NCBI GenBank assembly: GCA_022376515.1
Contig: WTXI01000068.1
Location: forward strand, 1-64,000
Reading direction: 5' to 3'
Source: Lactifluus volemus
Lineage: Eukaryota; Basidiomycota; Agaricomycetes; Russulales; Russulaceae
Length of the DNA: 64,000 nucleotides
The position numbers and the translations under genes are program-made. Below, in pieces: positions 45,157 through 55,735 of this stretch; within the stretch, counting starts at the first letter, position 1; each line of letters opens with the position of its first letter. The notes under the pieces are model-generated. The model saw only the letters and a list, made by a program, of their open reading frames with translations, had not been told where the DNA came from and made no database searches.

Positions 45157-46464
45157 TCTCAACTAACTTGTTGATGTCCTTTCAGTTCAATTGTAAGGTA
45201 GACCAAATCCATACTCAACCAATGTTCAGGTCCGTGACTGATGTGTGACAGGTGGGTTAGCAGAGGCACGTGAAACAGACCGCGATCATGCGAACCGTGT
45301 ATGTAATCATTACCACATTGCTCAATCTGGTTTCTGGTGATTGCAATAACAACTTGCAATCAAAAAATGGGCAATGTGCTCTCTAAATTCCCTTGATTGC
45401 ATCTACACTATTAACAAAATGTCAAGTAACAGTTTTATGTACTATAAAACAAGCTACATGCTATTTAAGAAACATGACATGGCTGGATTCGAACCCAGGT
45501 CACTCCTGAGACAGAGATATTCATGTCGGACGTTCTAACCACTGATCTATCTGGCTGGGTATCTGGCCCAATATCTCTTATATAAATATACATGTTTTAG
45601 TTTCCCTGCTAGTAATTCAGACTCAGCTGTGGCAACACGACAACACACACGCAGCCACATTGGGCCTTATACTGTTTAATTTGCCTGAATCCATAGTATT
45701 TATTAAACAACAATTCTTTGGCTTCATCTCTTGAAAAAGTGAAACCCCTGAAATTTGCGAAACATAAAAAGAAAGTTTTCTTGGGTCATTGATTTCTTGT
45801 AAAGTGATCATAGTAATTACAGTTTGAAATTCTTTAGATTGTCACGCAAAATCACGCAACATTAGATGGATATGGATTTGGTCTACCTTAGGTCCTTTTT
45901 TTTTGCTACCTGTAAAAACTAGGGTGGACGATTTTGCCTATATCTGTATCGGTGTATTAGTCTCGGCAGACGGGGCTCGAACCTTATTCATCCAACTTGG
46001 TTAAAAGATCTGAGATCTATTTGTATACCATGCGCGCTGATGCTGTTTCGACCGTGAGAATGGGAAGCTCTACGACCGTTACTGGCATGGTCTGTTTCAA
46101 AAATTGATGGTCGCTTAAGATTAAGATTAAAGATTATCTTATCGGCCGTCACGGACTTACTCAGACACTCCAGTATTCGCTACATAAATTCTGCATACCA
46201 CGACACTTATAAATGGGTACTGGACATGGCTAGCCCGTCAAATCTTGTGGTGATTGAGCAAGAATTGAGAAAAAGGTCCAAAGTGAACGAATGGTCTGAT
46301 CAGATTATCAGATAAATTAAATGGTCCACGTGTGCCATGTCAGTGTAGGCGAGCGCCCGCTGCTAATTAGGGCCATCAGCTGCCTCATGTCAACAACGCC
46401 CCCTTAAAGTGCCTCACCAGGACATAGTACCCTCTTCTTCCTTTCCATACCACACATTTCTCCA
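45157..46464. other. AT-richer gene-free stretch with tRNA-like sequence
   Basis: Composition shifts to AT-rich. Positions 45476-45558 hold a tRNA-like sequence on the minus strand, and 45960-46030 a weaker one. The reverse frame at 45623-45811 has no recognisable domain. Gene O starts directly after CCACACATTTCTCC. Confidence 0.45.
45476..45558 (-). other. tRNA-like sequence, probably a SINE head or decayed tRNA
   Basis: On the minus strand an A-box-like phrase GATAGATCAGTGGTTAGAAC is followed, at tRNA-like spacing, by a perfect B box (GGTTCGAATCC). The T-arm stem is one base short and a convincing anticodon arm could not be drawn, so a functional tRNA is doubtful. An internal RNA polymerase III promoter is the supported part. 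Confidence 0.45.
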
Positions 46465-48413
46465 ATGTCCCCAACTGAACACCTCGCCGTCACCGTTCCT
46501 GGTGAAGAGGAGACGAAGAGCAAACTTGAAGGCAGTATGCTGTCTGCCCCCGGCACTATACCAGGTACTGCCGAGGCAGCAAGGCAGGCAGAGAAAGATG
46601 GCGACAGCTCCGGGCCTCTCTTCTCATTGTATCACGAAATGACAGATGAAGAAGACAAACTGAGGGCAGAACGCTGGCAAAAGGATGCCGACGGAATCCT
46701 TGTATTCGTACGCACCTCAGTGGCATTTTTCACATCTCTTCACACGTCAAATCAATGTTACAGACGGGTTTGTTCTCTGTTGCCGTTACTGCATTAATCG
46801 CCGTCACAGTCCAAGACCTTAAGGAGAACCCACAGGATAGGTCGGCGTTTTTCCTTGAGCACTTGTATGCGCTTCAATTCGGTGAAAGCTCCAACGGTAC
46901 ACGGCCTTCTTCCGCAGCTGAAATTACTCCCTTCTCTGTTCCCCTATTCACCAACGTGGTGAATGCATTCCTTCTCATGAGCTTGTGTCTCAATATTTTG
47001 GCCGCACTATTCTCTCTATTCGTCCAACGAGCGACACGTCAATACCTTTTCATTACTCGCTCTCCGCGGTCCAACCCCGACGACCGAGCGCGGTTGCGTG
47101 AAGCCTTTGTCAACGACTTCCAGAATTCGCCCATTTCTTATGCTGTTTGGGCATCAATGATCTCATTATTTGTCTCCACGGGCTTTTTTTTTTGCGGCCT
47201 TCTCCTCTATCTTTACAAACTCGACCCAGATGTCTATGACTCTGTCTATATTTGCGCGGGCATTTGCGTCGCCATATATTTATTCATTGTCTTTATGCCT
47301 GTTGAGCGGGGAAGTGCATTCTATCTGTCGCTCTTCTCATTCTTCATACCCTCATCGCTTATGCTCAAGTTTCGTTTATGGAGATCGACAAAGGAGATCG
47401 ACGACCGCGTCCTGGGCCGGTTATTCAAGGCTACCATTAAGGATTCCGACCTTGTGCGATTCTTTGAAAGCATCCCTGGCTTCTGCAAATCATCACGGGT
47501 CGTCGAACCTCAAGACATGATCGCCAAGTTGAAGCTCCACACGACTGTCAAAGGTTTATTGGCACGCACTTGGACATCCAATTCCCTCCCCAAGTCGATT
47601 AAAGTTCGGCGACTAGCCGCCTGCGTGAAGGTCGCCGACGCTACACCCCTCCCGAATGCGATGTTGTCAATCCTCGAAGATACATTCCCTCGCGACCCGC
47701 ATGCCGCGCTGCAGTCCGTTGAACTGGCTCACTTCCTGAAGAACCAAGGCCATAGCAAGCCACATGAGATTGGCTTATGTGCTCAAATAATTATCGCTGG
47801 CATCATCTCACACGTACAGGAAAACGACAACGATTGGGTTGCGCTCGCTGCGAATCAATTGGGCAAATCGGAAACCGTCATTCGGGGCTACCTCGAACAT
47901 GGCAATGACAGCTTGTTACTTGCCAACCTGATCCACATCACTCGCCAGATCCTCAACCCTTTGGTGGATGATCCGGGTCTGCGTCTGGATAGGGCTAACG
48001 CCTCCTCACGCATATTTTCAGCCCTTTCCAAATTTGACATCCGAAGGGCTCTTCCTGGACTGCGGCACGACTTCTCCGTCTTATGGGATGAAATCGATCG
48101 ACAGGCGGAAACGGGAACTATCAATGCTATGGAGATTCGCGACAAGCTTCATAGTCTCTACGACCTCGAAACTGGTGGCAGTCATCTCCCTTCCTTCATA
48201 AAAGTCCGACACAATCCGCACGGGGAAACATACTACGTCAACTATATCACACGCAGCACTAGTTGGACACGCCCAAACAACCCCGTTTTACCTGACGGGA
48301 CCCAACGCCTCACCACAGCCACTATATCGTCCCAGTCACACCCCACTGCCTCGCCTCTCCAAAACGGCGGCCGTTCCGGTACTTCACAGGCCGTGACTTC
48401 CATTGCCACCTAA
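46465..48413 (+). CDS. Gene O: DUF6535 membrane protein with a damaged WW domain
   Basis: The exons are 46465-46707 and 46764-48413, giving about 630 residues. Exons 1 and 2 of relatives read as one open exon here, with no convincing intron 1. The start is MSPTEHLAVTVPGEEE; then GDSSGPLFSLYHEMTDEE and [11 protein letters not shown]. Exon 3 starts TGLFSVAVTALIAVTVQDLK. Membrane segments include LLMSLCLNILAALFSLFV and MISLFVSTGFFFCGLLLYLY. A single WW-like segment near residue 555 reads LPSFIKVRHNPHG, YYVNYITRSTSWTRP: the first signature Trp is replaced by Ile, the second is kept. The protein ends SIAT at a TAA where relatives continue with an Ala/Thr tail, so the tail may be truncated. Confidence 0.8.
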
Positions 48414-49357
48414 AAAGCAGGCAGCACCGCTTATAGTGAAAGGTCAACCCTCCAAAACCCACTTTTCCTGTTCTTTTGCCCGCATCCTTCTCCCCTTCCG
48501 TCTGTGTCGTTTCGACTTCTCCCTCACGACCCGTCAGCCCCAGTCACTCCCATGAGGCCATGGATTCCTTTCCACACCCTGGGGCTCTCGCACCGTTGCG
48601 TGTGTGCCTTGGGCTCAGTCCCGCTGTCTCTGGCTTCATGCCACAACTATGTCCCATCATTGTCTTTGAATCTGCTACTCACTTTCTGCACCCCCATTTA
48701 GTTTCGATCGCTATATGTCTGTCTTTTCTACTTTCTTTGTGTTACTCCCGTTTGCATTCCGGTTCCAATCTCATACGACCACGGTCTGGGCGGAGCATTG
48801 TGCTTCTTTCTGTTTCACTAACTCACTTCTGACGTACCTCACTTGCCCCGTGACTCGTGATAGTTGTGTCCTCGAGTTCGTAACTTTACCATCGCGTCCC
48901 GTTCTTTTGATGCCTTACGTCCTTAGACACCCATAGCTATCACTTACTGGGAGGCAGAAATGTATTCGATTTAAAAGGGGTCTGTAAATTGTGCTGTACA
49001 GGCAGCGGACCATCGCTGTTTGTCGTGCCCTCCGTCGTGCCTACCTAGGTCTAGAAACACGCTAAATTCCGCATCAACGATGCGTTTTATTATAGTCGCT
49101 TCACTCTGTTCCCACGATTGCACATTCCCAATGGACATATCTGCCCTCTCTGACCACTCTGCAGGTAGCTTCTGCTTCTCGCCTTAACGTGATGGGAACT
49201 GAACCGATTAGCTGATGAAGCTCAGCCGAACTTTAGCAAAGTCGCTCCCAAGTTGAGCTTGGGCCGGCGCTGGTTCACGATTCTCTCACTTGATTCTTGC
49301 TTAATCACTAAATGACTTAATCTACAGACTCCAGTACCACATTTTGAGCATATTCAT
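48414..49357. other. Gene O 3' flank
   Basis: Positions 48414-49060 are CT-rich like the other 3' flanks (TTTCTTTGTGTTACTCCC), but I could not match them closely to any one. No gene is supported. Confidence 0.4.
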
Positions 49358-49379
49358 CAGCAAGATGTGGTGTTACTAG

Positions 49380-49660
49380 AGCGACCTAGAGCTAGTACCA
49401 CTAGTACCGGCTAGTACCGGCTAGTTGCTCTAGTTGCTCTAGTTTCTGTACTAGCTCTAGGGAACTTGTCATGCTCTAGTAACGAAACTAGCCCTAGGTG
49501 CTGCTAGTTTTTTGACTAGCTCTAGTTTCTCGACTAGCCCTAGTTTCTCAACTAGCTCTAGTTTCTCAACTAGCCCTAGTTTCTTGACTAGCTCTAGTTT
49601 CATACCTAGATCTAGTTTTACACCTAGTACCAGTTCTTCACACCTAGTTCCAGTTCACAT
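49380..49660. repeat. CTAG-rich repeat cluster, left
   Basis: Short words ACTAGCTCTAGTTTCT and ACTAGCCCTAGTTTCT alternate head to tail, with a period of about 20 bp, and CTAG recurs dozens of times. It sits just inside the left inverted end at 49358. Confidence 0.75.
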
Positions 49661-50169
49661 AAAATAGCTATATTCACGAAGCTACAAATAATACATTATA
49701 CATAACAGTAATTTCATCAACCCACCCTTCCCCTCCCACTGAATCGTGCCCTCCATGGTGCCGAAATAGCGTGCGTCCCGTTCAGTGAGTGGGCGACATG
49801 TCAATCAGCCCAACACATCTTGTCAAGCACCATAACAAAGGTGGCTTTGCAAACACCATTCTGCTCATGTGGGCCAAGCAGTAATCAACAGGACTCTTCT
49901 GCGCACTGACGAGGATGATGATAAGCGTTGGGTAAACACCCTGGAGTATGATTCAGCGCCTGAGACAGATTTAATACTACAGTGCTCACCGGAGCAACCA
50001 ATAAGGGAGCCATCTCAACTGCCACCGCCGGTGGTGTTGTGACTGGATTACAGCATTGACAGCGCTGTCGCTCCCACCAGTGAATCATGATCAAGTGTCA
50101 TATTTTGAAGAACTGACGATGTCAGGAGAACGACTGTGTCACCGCCTCTTACGCCGCCGCCACAAGGAA

Positions 50170-50940
50170 AACTCAGCTACCGAGAGTGAGGAGAGTGGGT
50201 AAGAGGTTACCATCTGGAGGTTCAAGTTGTTGAGTAGTGTTGAGCAGTCTGCAAAATGCACGGACGATACCTTTTGAGAGCTCAATGTTGACTCGTTCCC
50301 AAGTTACCAGCTTGCGCTGCCGGCGCCGGAAGAGGTGGCGGCAATGACTGGTTGTGATGATGTCATGAGTTGAGAAACTGAAAAGGACATTGCGATACAG
50401 ACATTCGGGAGGGATTCTCACCATCAGCCACGGTGCGCTGGGAGAAGATTAGAATTTGATGCATTTGGGCATCGGCTTGATGGTGCGACCATTATAGAAG
50501 AGGGAACTGGCTTTCCCCGCCGGCGAGGAATCCGAGCCGGACTGTCATTCGACAGAAGAGAAGCATCGAGGACGGCCTCGCACCTCGTGCGCTTCGTGAC
50601 CAGGACAGGATTCATCGGACCTCCGGCAAGGATAATAAGGATTTCAATCAGAATTCCTTTTCATAAAGAAAGGGACTCTTGTACTGACTGGAATAGAAGT
50701 CGTAACACCCTCCTTGTCCATTCAGCAGCCGGCCAGTGCTTGAGTATTGACATATCGTGACCTGGGGGTTGAGCGTGCCCCAAAAGACCAAACCCAAGGT
50801 CTCGACAGAAAGATATGGCAGTGGCGGGGAAAAATCAACCAACAGACACGATCAGTCAAGTATCTCTGAGACAAAGGATTTAGAGGCCTTACCTGTGAGA
50901 GAATGGATCCTCCTTGGCATGAAAACAGAGCCAATGTAGA
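50170..50940 (-). other. Unassigned reverse-strand open frames inside the 2.9-kb element
   Basis: Three reverse frames (50934-50722, 50615-50424, 50424-50173) lie in series and could be exons of one gene; the first begins MALFSCQGGSILSQ directly before a GTAAGG donor. No domain is recognised and splice sites between the pieces are unconvincing. It could be captured gene sequence or chance. Confidence 0.2.
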
Positions 50941-52039
50941 GCCATTGACTCAGAAAGGCAGAAGCTAGCAGGGGGTTATGGAAGTGAAGAGAAAGAGACG
51001 GCGTGGCAGCGAAGAAAATCAACAAGAGACGAAATCAACTAATGCACAACAAGCAAACACACAGATAAATCAACGCAAATAAAGTGTCATGTGCATCTGT
51101 TGAATTCCACTCGGAGTTTGGGCGGAGTTTGGGCAGACCGACAATTTCTCCAAGTCGAGATCCAACTGGGGTGAACCGCTGAGCGCTGAACCGCCGAACC
51201 GGTGAACGGTGAATGTGTGAACACTTGAACTTTCGTGCATGCCTCCCCTTCCTCCCGTCCGCTGTCTATTCCACCATCGCCTCTGCCATCACCTTCATCG
51301 CATGCCCTCTGTCGTCTCGTGTCATCTGTTGCCCACACTCTGTCATCGCGTCGCGTCGTCTCGCTGTCGCCCGCCCTCTGGTGCCGCCACCCGTCTGTCA
51401 ATGTCATCGTCTTCCCCTCGCTGCTGTGACTGCTGTGGCCCGTTTGCATGGTCCACCAATGCGTCGTGATTTTTTTTTTCACTTTTCACGCTAATCCTTT
51501 TTCTACAGTATTTTCTTTTATTTCCTTTTTCCCTGTTGTCCCCCTGCCTCCCCTTTGAGGGATGGCCTCGCATCCACCCACTGACACGGAGGGGCGCCGC
51601 TTCCACCGTGTAGACGGTCCATTGGCGTCACGGTTGCTCGGGCGTTGCTGTTGCAACCGTCCGAGCCCCTGACGCCAGTGACTTGGTGCTATTGCGTGCA
51701 CGGGCCACTCTCTTTCTGTGCCGTCCTGCCCGGCCTTACCCACAGGGCAGCCTGGTCCAGCCCGAGGTTACTCGCACGTGGTAGAGGGGATATGTGGCGG
51801 TGGGGCGGGGCGGGTTGCAGGGGTGGTGCGCAACGGCAGCGTGGGTGGTGTCAGGACAGCGGGGGAGTGTCGGGACAGTGGCGGTGGGACAGCAACGGCG
51901 GCAGCAGCGGGAGTCGCGGGACAACAACGACCGCGTCAAAAATATAATGGCGGCAGTGGCAGCGAGGGGAGATGGCAGGGCCGGCCCCTGGGCAGTCTAG
52001 CATCCTCTGATTTCATCCATTTATGTACAGTACAATACT

Positions 52040-52290
52040 GTACTAGATCTCGTTCAAAATACTAGTTGTGCCTAGAGAAGTCAATTAAATTCTAGAATGA
52101 CCTGGCATGACCTGGCATGACGAGGCACAATACTAGCTCTAGCTCAAATACTAGATGTGCCTAGAGAAGTCAATTAAATACTAGCCGTGCCTAGAAAAGT
52201 CAATTCAATACTAGAATGACCTAGTGTGACTAGGTGGTACTAGTGCTAGTGTCGCTAGGTCACGCTAGGCAGCTCTAGGCAGCGCAACTT
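52040..52290. repeat. CTAG-rich repeat cluster, right
   Basis: Repeated words such as GCCTAGAGAAGTCAATTAAA and ACTAGTGCTAG; the phrase TGCCTAGAGAAGTCAATT occurs twice, with a third variant (TGCCTAGAAAAGTCAATT). It mirrors the left cluster and abuts the right inverted end at 52302. Confidence 0.7.
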
Positions 52291-53072
52291 TGCATCTTGC
52301 TGATGTTCCATACACACATAATTTGATAGAAGTTGTGCGTGTTATGTAGCGAAAAACAAAACCAAAAGCGCTCCTTTCTCACATGACTCTGAATTTGGTT
52401 GGCCTTAACTTCGAGAAGCAAAAACCCGAAAGTATTCAATCGACTCCTCGCATCAGAACTGAAATGTTGAGACGGGCCGGTAGCGCGGGAACATTCCCGG
52501 GCAGTACGGACAGTGTCACGGACCGGATCTAACCAGTCCAAGCGTACAATGTAGATATTCGTAAATAATTGATTAATACATTCTTTACCATTGTGCACGC
52601 TCCCTATTCTCTCAGAAAGGACAATGATGGCATTATGTTTATTGTACATCTATTGTATGAGGCCCTAGGCCAATGCACACTCCTTCTATGTATTTAAAGG
52701 ACATTTCCCAGCTGCTATCACTCAGTCTCTTACACATCGACTGAAGTGAGTATTACGATTACATCATCTTTTACCTTATTTGGACTCACGCGACTTTTAC
52801 CTTGCTTGCAAGGTCTATGCGCCCGTATTCACGCCCGCTGATGACAGGTCTTGGTAGTTAACTTACATCATCCTTTTCCTTTCTTGGCCTTCGGATGAGC
52901 TTCTTAAGGTCCTTCCGTCCTTTTTCATGACGATAGCCTGCCTTTCCTGTTCGTTCCGCACAAAAAAAAACATATGCGGTGACCTTAACAAGTATGTTTT
53001 GTGACGTGTTACTGTTACTCTCATATGTTTTTCCACCATAGTTCCCTGTATGTTTTTTCGTTCGATATCATC

Positions 53073-53096
53073 GGCGTGACCCGCCAGGGTCACGCC
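53073..53096. repeat. 24-bp hairpin, copy 1
   Basis: Perfect arms GGCGTGACCC and GGGTCACGCC around GCCA. Confidence 0.8.
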
Positions 53097-53214
53097 GCTG
53101 CGCCTCCTCAACCCTTCCTCGCCAACCTTCATCAGCCAACAGAAGTGCAACAACTATAGGTGTAACTGTCATCTGGTACACAGCAACTCTCCTCCGCCAT
53201 GTCTTTTCGAACTG

Positions 53215-53238
53215 GGCGTGACCCGTCAGGGTCACGCC
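53215..53238. repeat. 24-bp hairpin, copy 2
   Basis: Perfect arms GGCGTGACCC and GGGTCACGCC around GTCA, inside a longer repeat shared with copy 3. Confidence 0.8.
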
Positions 53239-53538
53239 CTGTCCGTGCCCCACCCTGTGTGCAAAGTACTTGGTCTGCAAGGTCTCGATGATCTCTTGCC
53301 TCCAATTGCGGCACAGGGTATGGTTTCTGACCTAGTAGAGTCACTACGGGAGAAAAGAGGGCCTCAGTGAGTACTGCTGCCAAAATAGCGTGTTAAAACA
53401 GACGGCGCTGACATGCCTAGAGTAATGAGCATGGTCCCTCAATGCTACCCTGCGCCTGCTCGTCCCTTCACATCGCCAACCTTTGTCTGCGTGACCTGGA
53501 ATCGACAACCATCTCTTCTGCCATGTCTTTTCGAACTG

Positions 53539-53562
53539 GGCGTGACCCGTCAGGGTCACGCC
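53539..53562. repeat. 24-bp hairpin, copy 3
   Basis: Same arms and GTCA loop as copy 2; both are preceded by TGTCTTTTCGAACT and followed by CTGTCCGT. Confidence 0.8.
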
Positions 53563-54510
53563 CTGTCCGTAGGATCTATCACCGCAGCGATCGCGCGTGC
53601 CTGTGCTGGATGTCGAGGCCGCCGCGTGCAACAGTGTCGAAGCCAACGAAGCCTTCTCCACGGGATCGGTGGCAAATTTTTGAAGACCAACACCAGGTAT
53701 TTTATGGCGAGTGCGGTGACCAACTGAAGAGTTGCACCTGTATACATGGGGCATCTTCCTCTCATGCCTTAGCTTATCCTATGTGCTCTACTCCCCTAAT
53801 AGTACTTGACCACACAATTACAAAACATCCCTGCGGGCCCGCATACGTTCGTCGCTCGATAACCATGCCCCTCCTTACCTACTCAACATAGAACTCAAAC
53901 GAGATTCGAATACTTATTTGAATGGCTATGGTGACTGCCACGCGTGTACTTAACACTACCTGTTACGATCTATTCAATTCAATAAGTTGTGAAAACGGTG
54001 ATCACAAAAACTTTGCGGGTTTCTGACACTCACCGCGACATTGGAGCCAGGTGGCTTGCGCTATTTCGTCCATCTTTTCCAATCGTTCGTCCGGTATTAA
54101 GGCATACATCAATACTACTAGTGTTATGCTATTATTGAATGGGTGTGTGTGTATGGCAAAATGTCATGGTAGTGCCACCTGCAAGCAAGGTTAAGGCCAA
54201 CAATGTTGGCATTTCTAGTTACTTAGCGCTATCTTATCTAGGTAAATTGTGATTATGAAATATAGTCTCTTACACAATCGACTGAACACTATCTTATCTA
54301 GCATTATCTAATCTACCTCAGCCGCTGCATTTCATCATGAAAATGGAAATTCGAAATGCGGTGGAACTGGTATTGGAGGTGGAAAAGGGTAAGACCCAGG
54401 AATCACAAGCGCTTTCCGTTCACGTGACTGATCGAACCGGGCGAAGCGAAAACCGTCCGATGATTCGGATCAACACCACATCAGGAAACCTGCACGAAAC
54501 TTTTTTGAAC

Positions 54511-54548
54511 TCGCTCGAGCTCGGTCGAGCTCGACCAAGCTCGAGCGA
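54511..54548. repeat. 38-bp near-perfect palindrome
   Basis: The segment starts TCGCTCGAGCT, ends AGCTCGAGCGA and is centred on GGTCGAGCTCGACC. It equals its reverse complement except for one mismatched pair. GAGCTC/CTCGAG words make it a nested palindrome. Confidence 0.75.
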
Positions 54549-55063
54549 CTGAAAAAGTGTGAAAAGTCACGAAAGTCCAAAAGGAACCTAGAATTCACCA
54601 AAAAGTTATTTTGACTACATTGACAAAAAGTAATCAAGTAGAAAAAGTCATGAAAAGTGATAACAGTGTCAAAAGTGAAAAAGTGCCTTTCCTTAGTGCT
54701 GAAGCTAAGGAAAGCAGGGAATCCAGAGAAGCAAAGGGTACAATACAAGTCTGGGATAAATTGGCCTCATGCCCGGCTCAGGGACTACTACTACTCATGG
54801 GCATATCCACCCCGGCCATCCCTCATCTAAATCAGGAAGTCGCCCCATCTACAACAGAAGTGGGTCAGGGCGAGTGGACTTGCGGCGGCGTGGGTTTTGG
54901 GCTAGAGTGGTTGAGGGTGGTGGGGAAGTACGGCTCGGGTGGGACCACGACATTCACGCCTTCACCTGGTAGATCGGCTATCTCGAGAGGATCTGGCTCA
55001 GAGACCTCGGTCGGGACGATGACATTACGCTCAGTCTAGTGTTGGACAGGGGTATCTAAAACC
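54549..55063. other. Gene-free stretch with AAAAGTG words
   Basis: The words GTGAAAAGTCA and AAAAGTGATAACAGTG recur between 54550 and 54690. The forward frame at 54611-55039 shows no recognisable domain. Confidence 0.35.
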
Positions 55064-55735
55064 GGGAGGAGGCCGTGCCACACGCTGGTCGCAGGCGTCT
55101 GGCGCTCTGGCGGTCGCAACGGCGTTTCCAGCGCGATCCCGACGCCAAGGACATCGACACGGTGCGAGTCCGAATCCGGAAGGGGCGGGGGAAGCGGCAG
55201 AGGGGAGGAGGCCGTGCCCCACATCGATCGCAGGCGTCTGGCGCTCTGGCGTTCGCAACGGCGTCGCCAGCGCGATCCCGACGCCAAGGACATCGACACG
55301 GTGCGACTCCGAGTCCGGAAGCGGCGGGGGAAGTGGTAGAGGGGAGGAGGCCGTGCCCCACATCGGTCGTAGGCGTCTGGCGCTCTGGCGTTCGCAATAG
55401 CGCCGCCAGCGCGATCCCGAAGCCAAGGACATCGACACGGTGCGAGTCCGAATCCTGAAGGGGCGGGGAAAGCGGCAGAGGGGAGGAGGCCGTGCCCCAC
55501 ATCGGTCGCAGGCGTCTGGTGCTCTGGCGGTCGCAACGGCGCCGCCAGCGCGATCCTGACGCCAAAGATGTCGACGCGGTGCAACTCCGAGTCCGGAAGC
55601 AGCCGGGGAAGTGGTAGAGGAGGACATGCCCCACATCGCTCCCAGGCGTCTGGCGCTCTGGCGGTCGCAACGGCGCCGCCAGCGCGATCCCGACGCCAAG
55701 GACGTCGATGCGGTGCGATGGGGTCCCTCCAGCAT
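55064..55735 (-). repeat. Tandem repeat of about five 139-bp units
   Basis: GGAGGAGGCCGTGCC recurs at about 55065, 55204, 55343 and 55482, with a fifth, altered start near 55617, a spacing of about 139 bp. Each unit contains CAGGCGTCTGGCGCTCTGGC, GCCAGCGCGATCC and CAAGGACATCGACACGGTGC. Since 139 is not a multiple of three, every frame is open and gives long false proteins on the minus strand. A related inverted single copy lies at 23430-23590. Confidence 0.8.

Larger units (their letters stand above)
49358..52302. mobile_element. Putative 2.9-kb DNA element with inverted ends and CTAG-rich subterminal repeats
   Basis: The left end CAGCAAGATG (49358-49367) is matched by its exact inverse CATCTTGCTG at 52293-52302, and the identity extends outward by three bases (CAT/ATG). 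Both ends run inward into clusters of CTAG-containing words (49380-49660 and 52040-52290). Flanking octamers ATATTCAT and ATGTTCCA agree in five of eight positions, so an 8-bp target duplication is possible but eroded. Ends and subterminal repeats recall hAT-type elements; no transposase is visible, so it would be non-autonomous. This is inference. Confidence 0.5.
52303..54510. other. Gene-poor repeat-bearing stretch
   Basis: No gene is supported. It contains three copies of a 24-bp hairpin (listed separately), two of them inside a longer duplicated phrase beginning GCCATGTCTTTTCGAACTGG. TCTCTTACACA(A)TCGACTGAA occurs at 52730 and again at 54267. Confidence 0.45.

Noticed and set aside
45960..46040. 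Third tRNA-like sequence on the minus strand with GGTTCGAGCCCC
   Set aside because: The B box is good but no A box at correct spacing and no cloverleaf could be drawn; left out as a feature.
49380..49660. CTAG-rich cluster as a CRISPR-like array
   Set aside because: Units are short, continuous and without unique spacers, and this is a eukaryotic genome; a simple tandem repeat explains it.
51087..52065. GC-rich overlapping frames at the right part of the 2.9-kb element
   Set aside because: Low-complexity Gly/Arg/Ser or Pro/Ser translations on both strands, no domain, no consistent splice sites.
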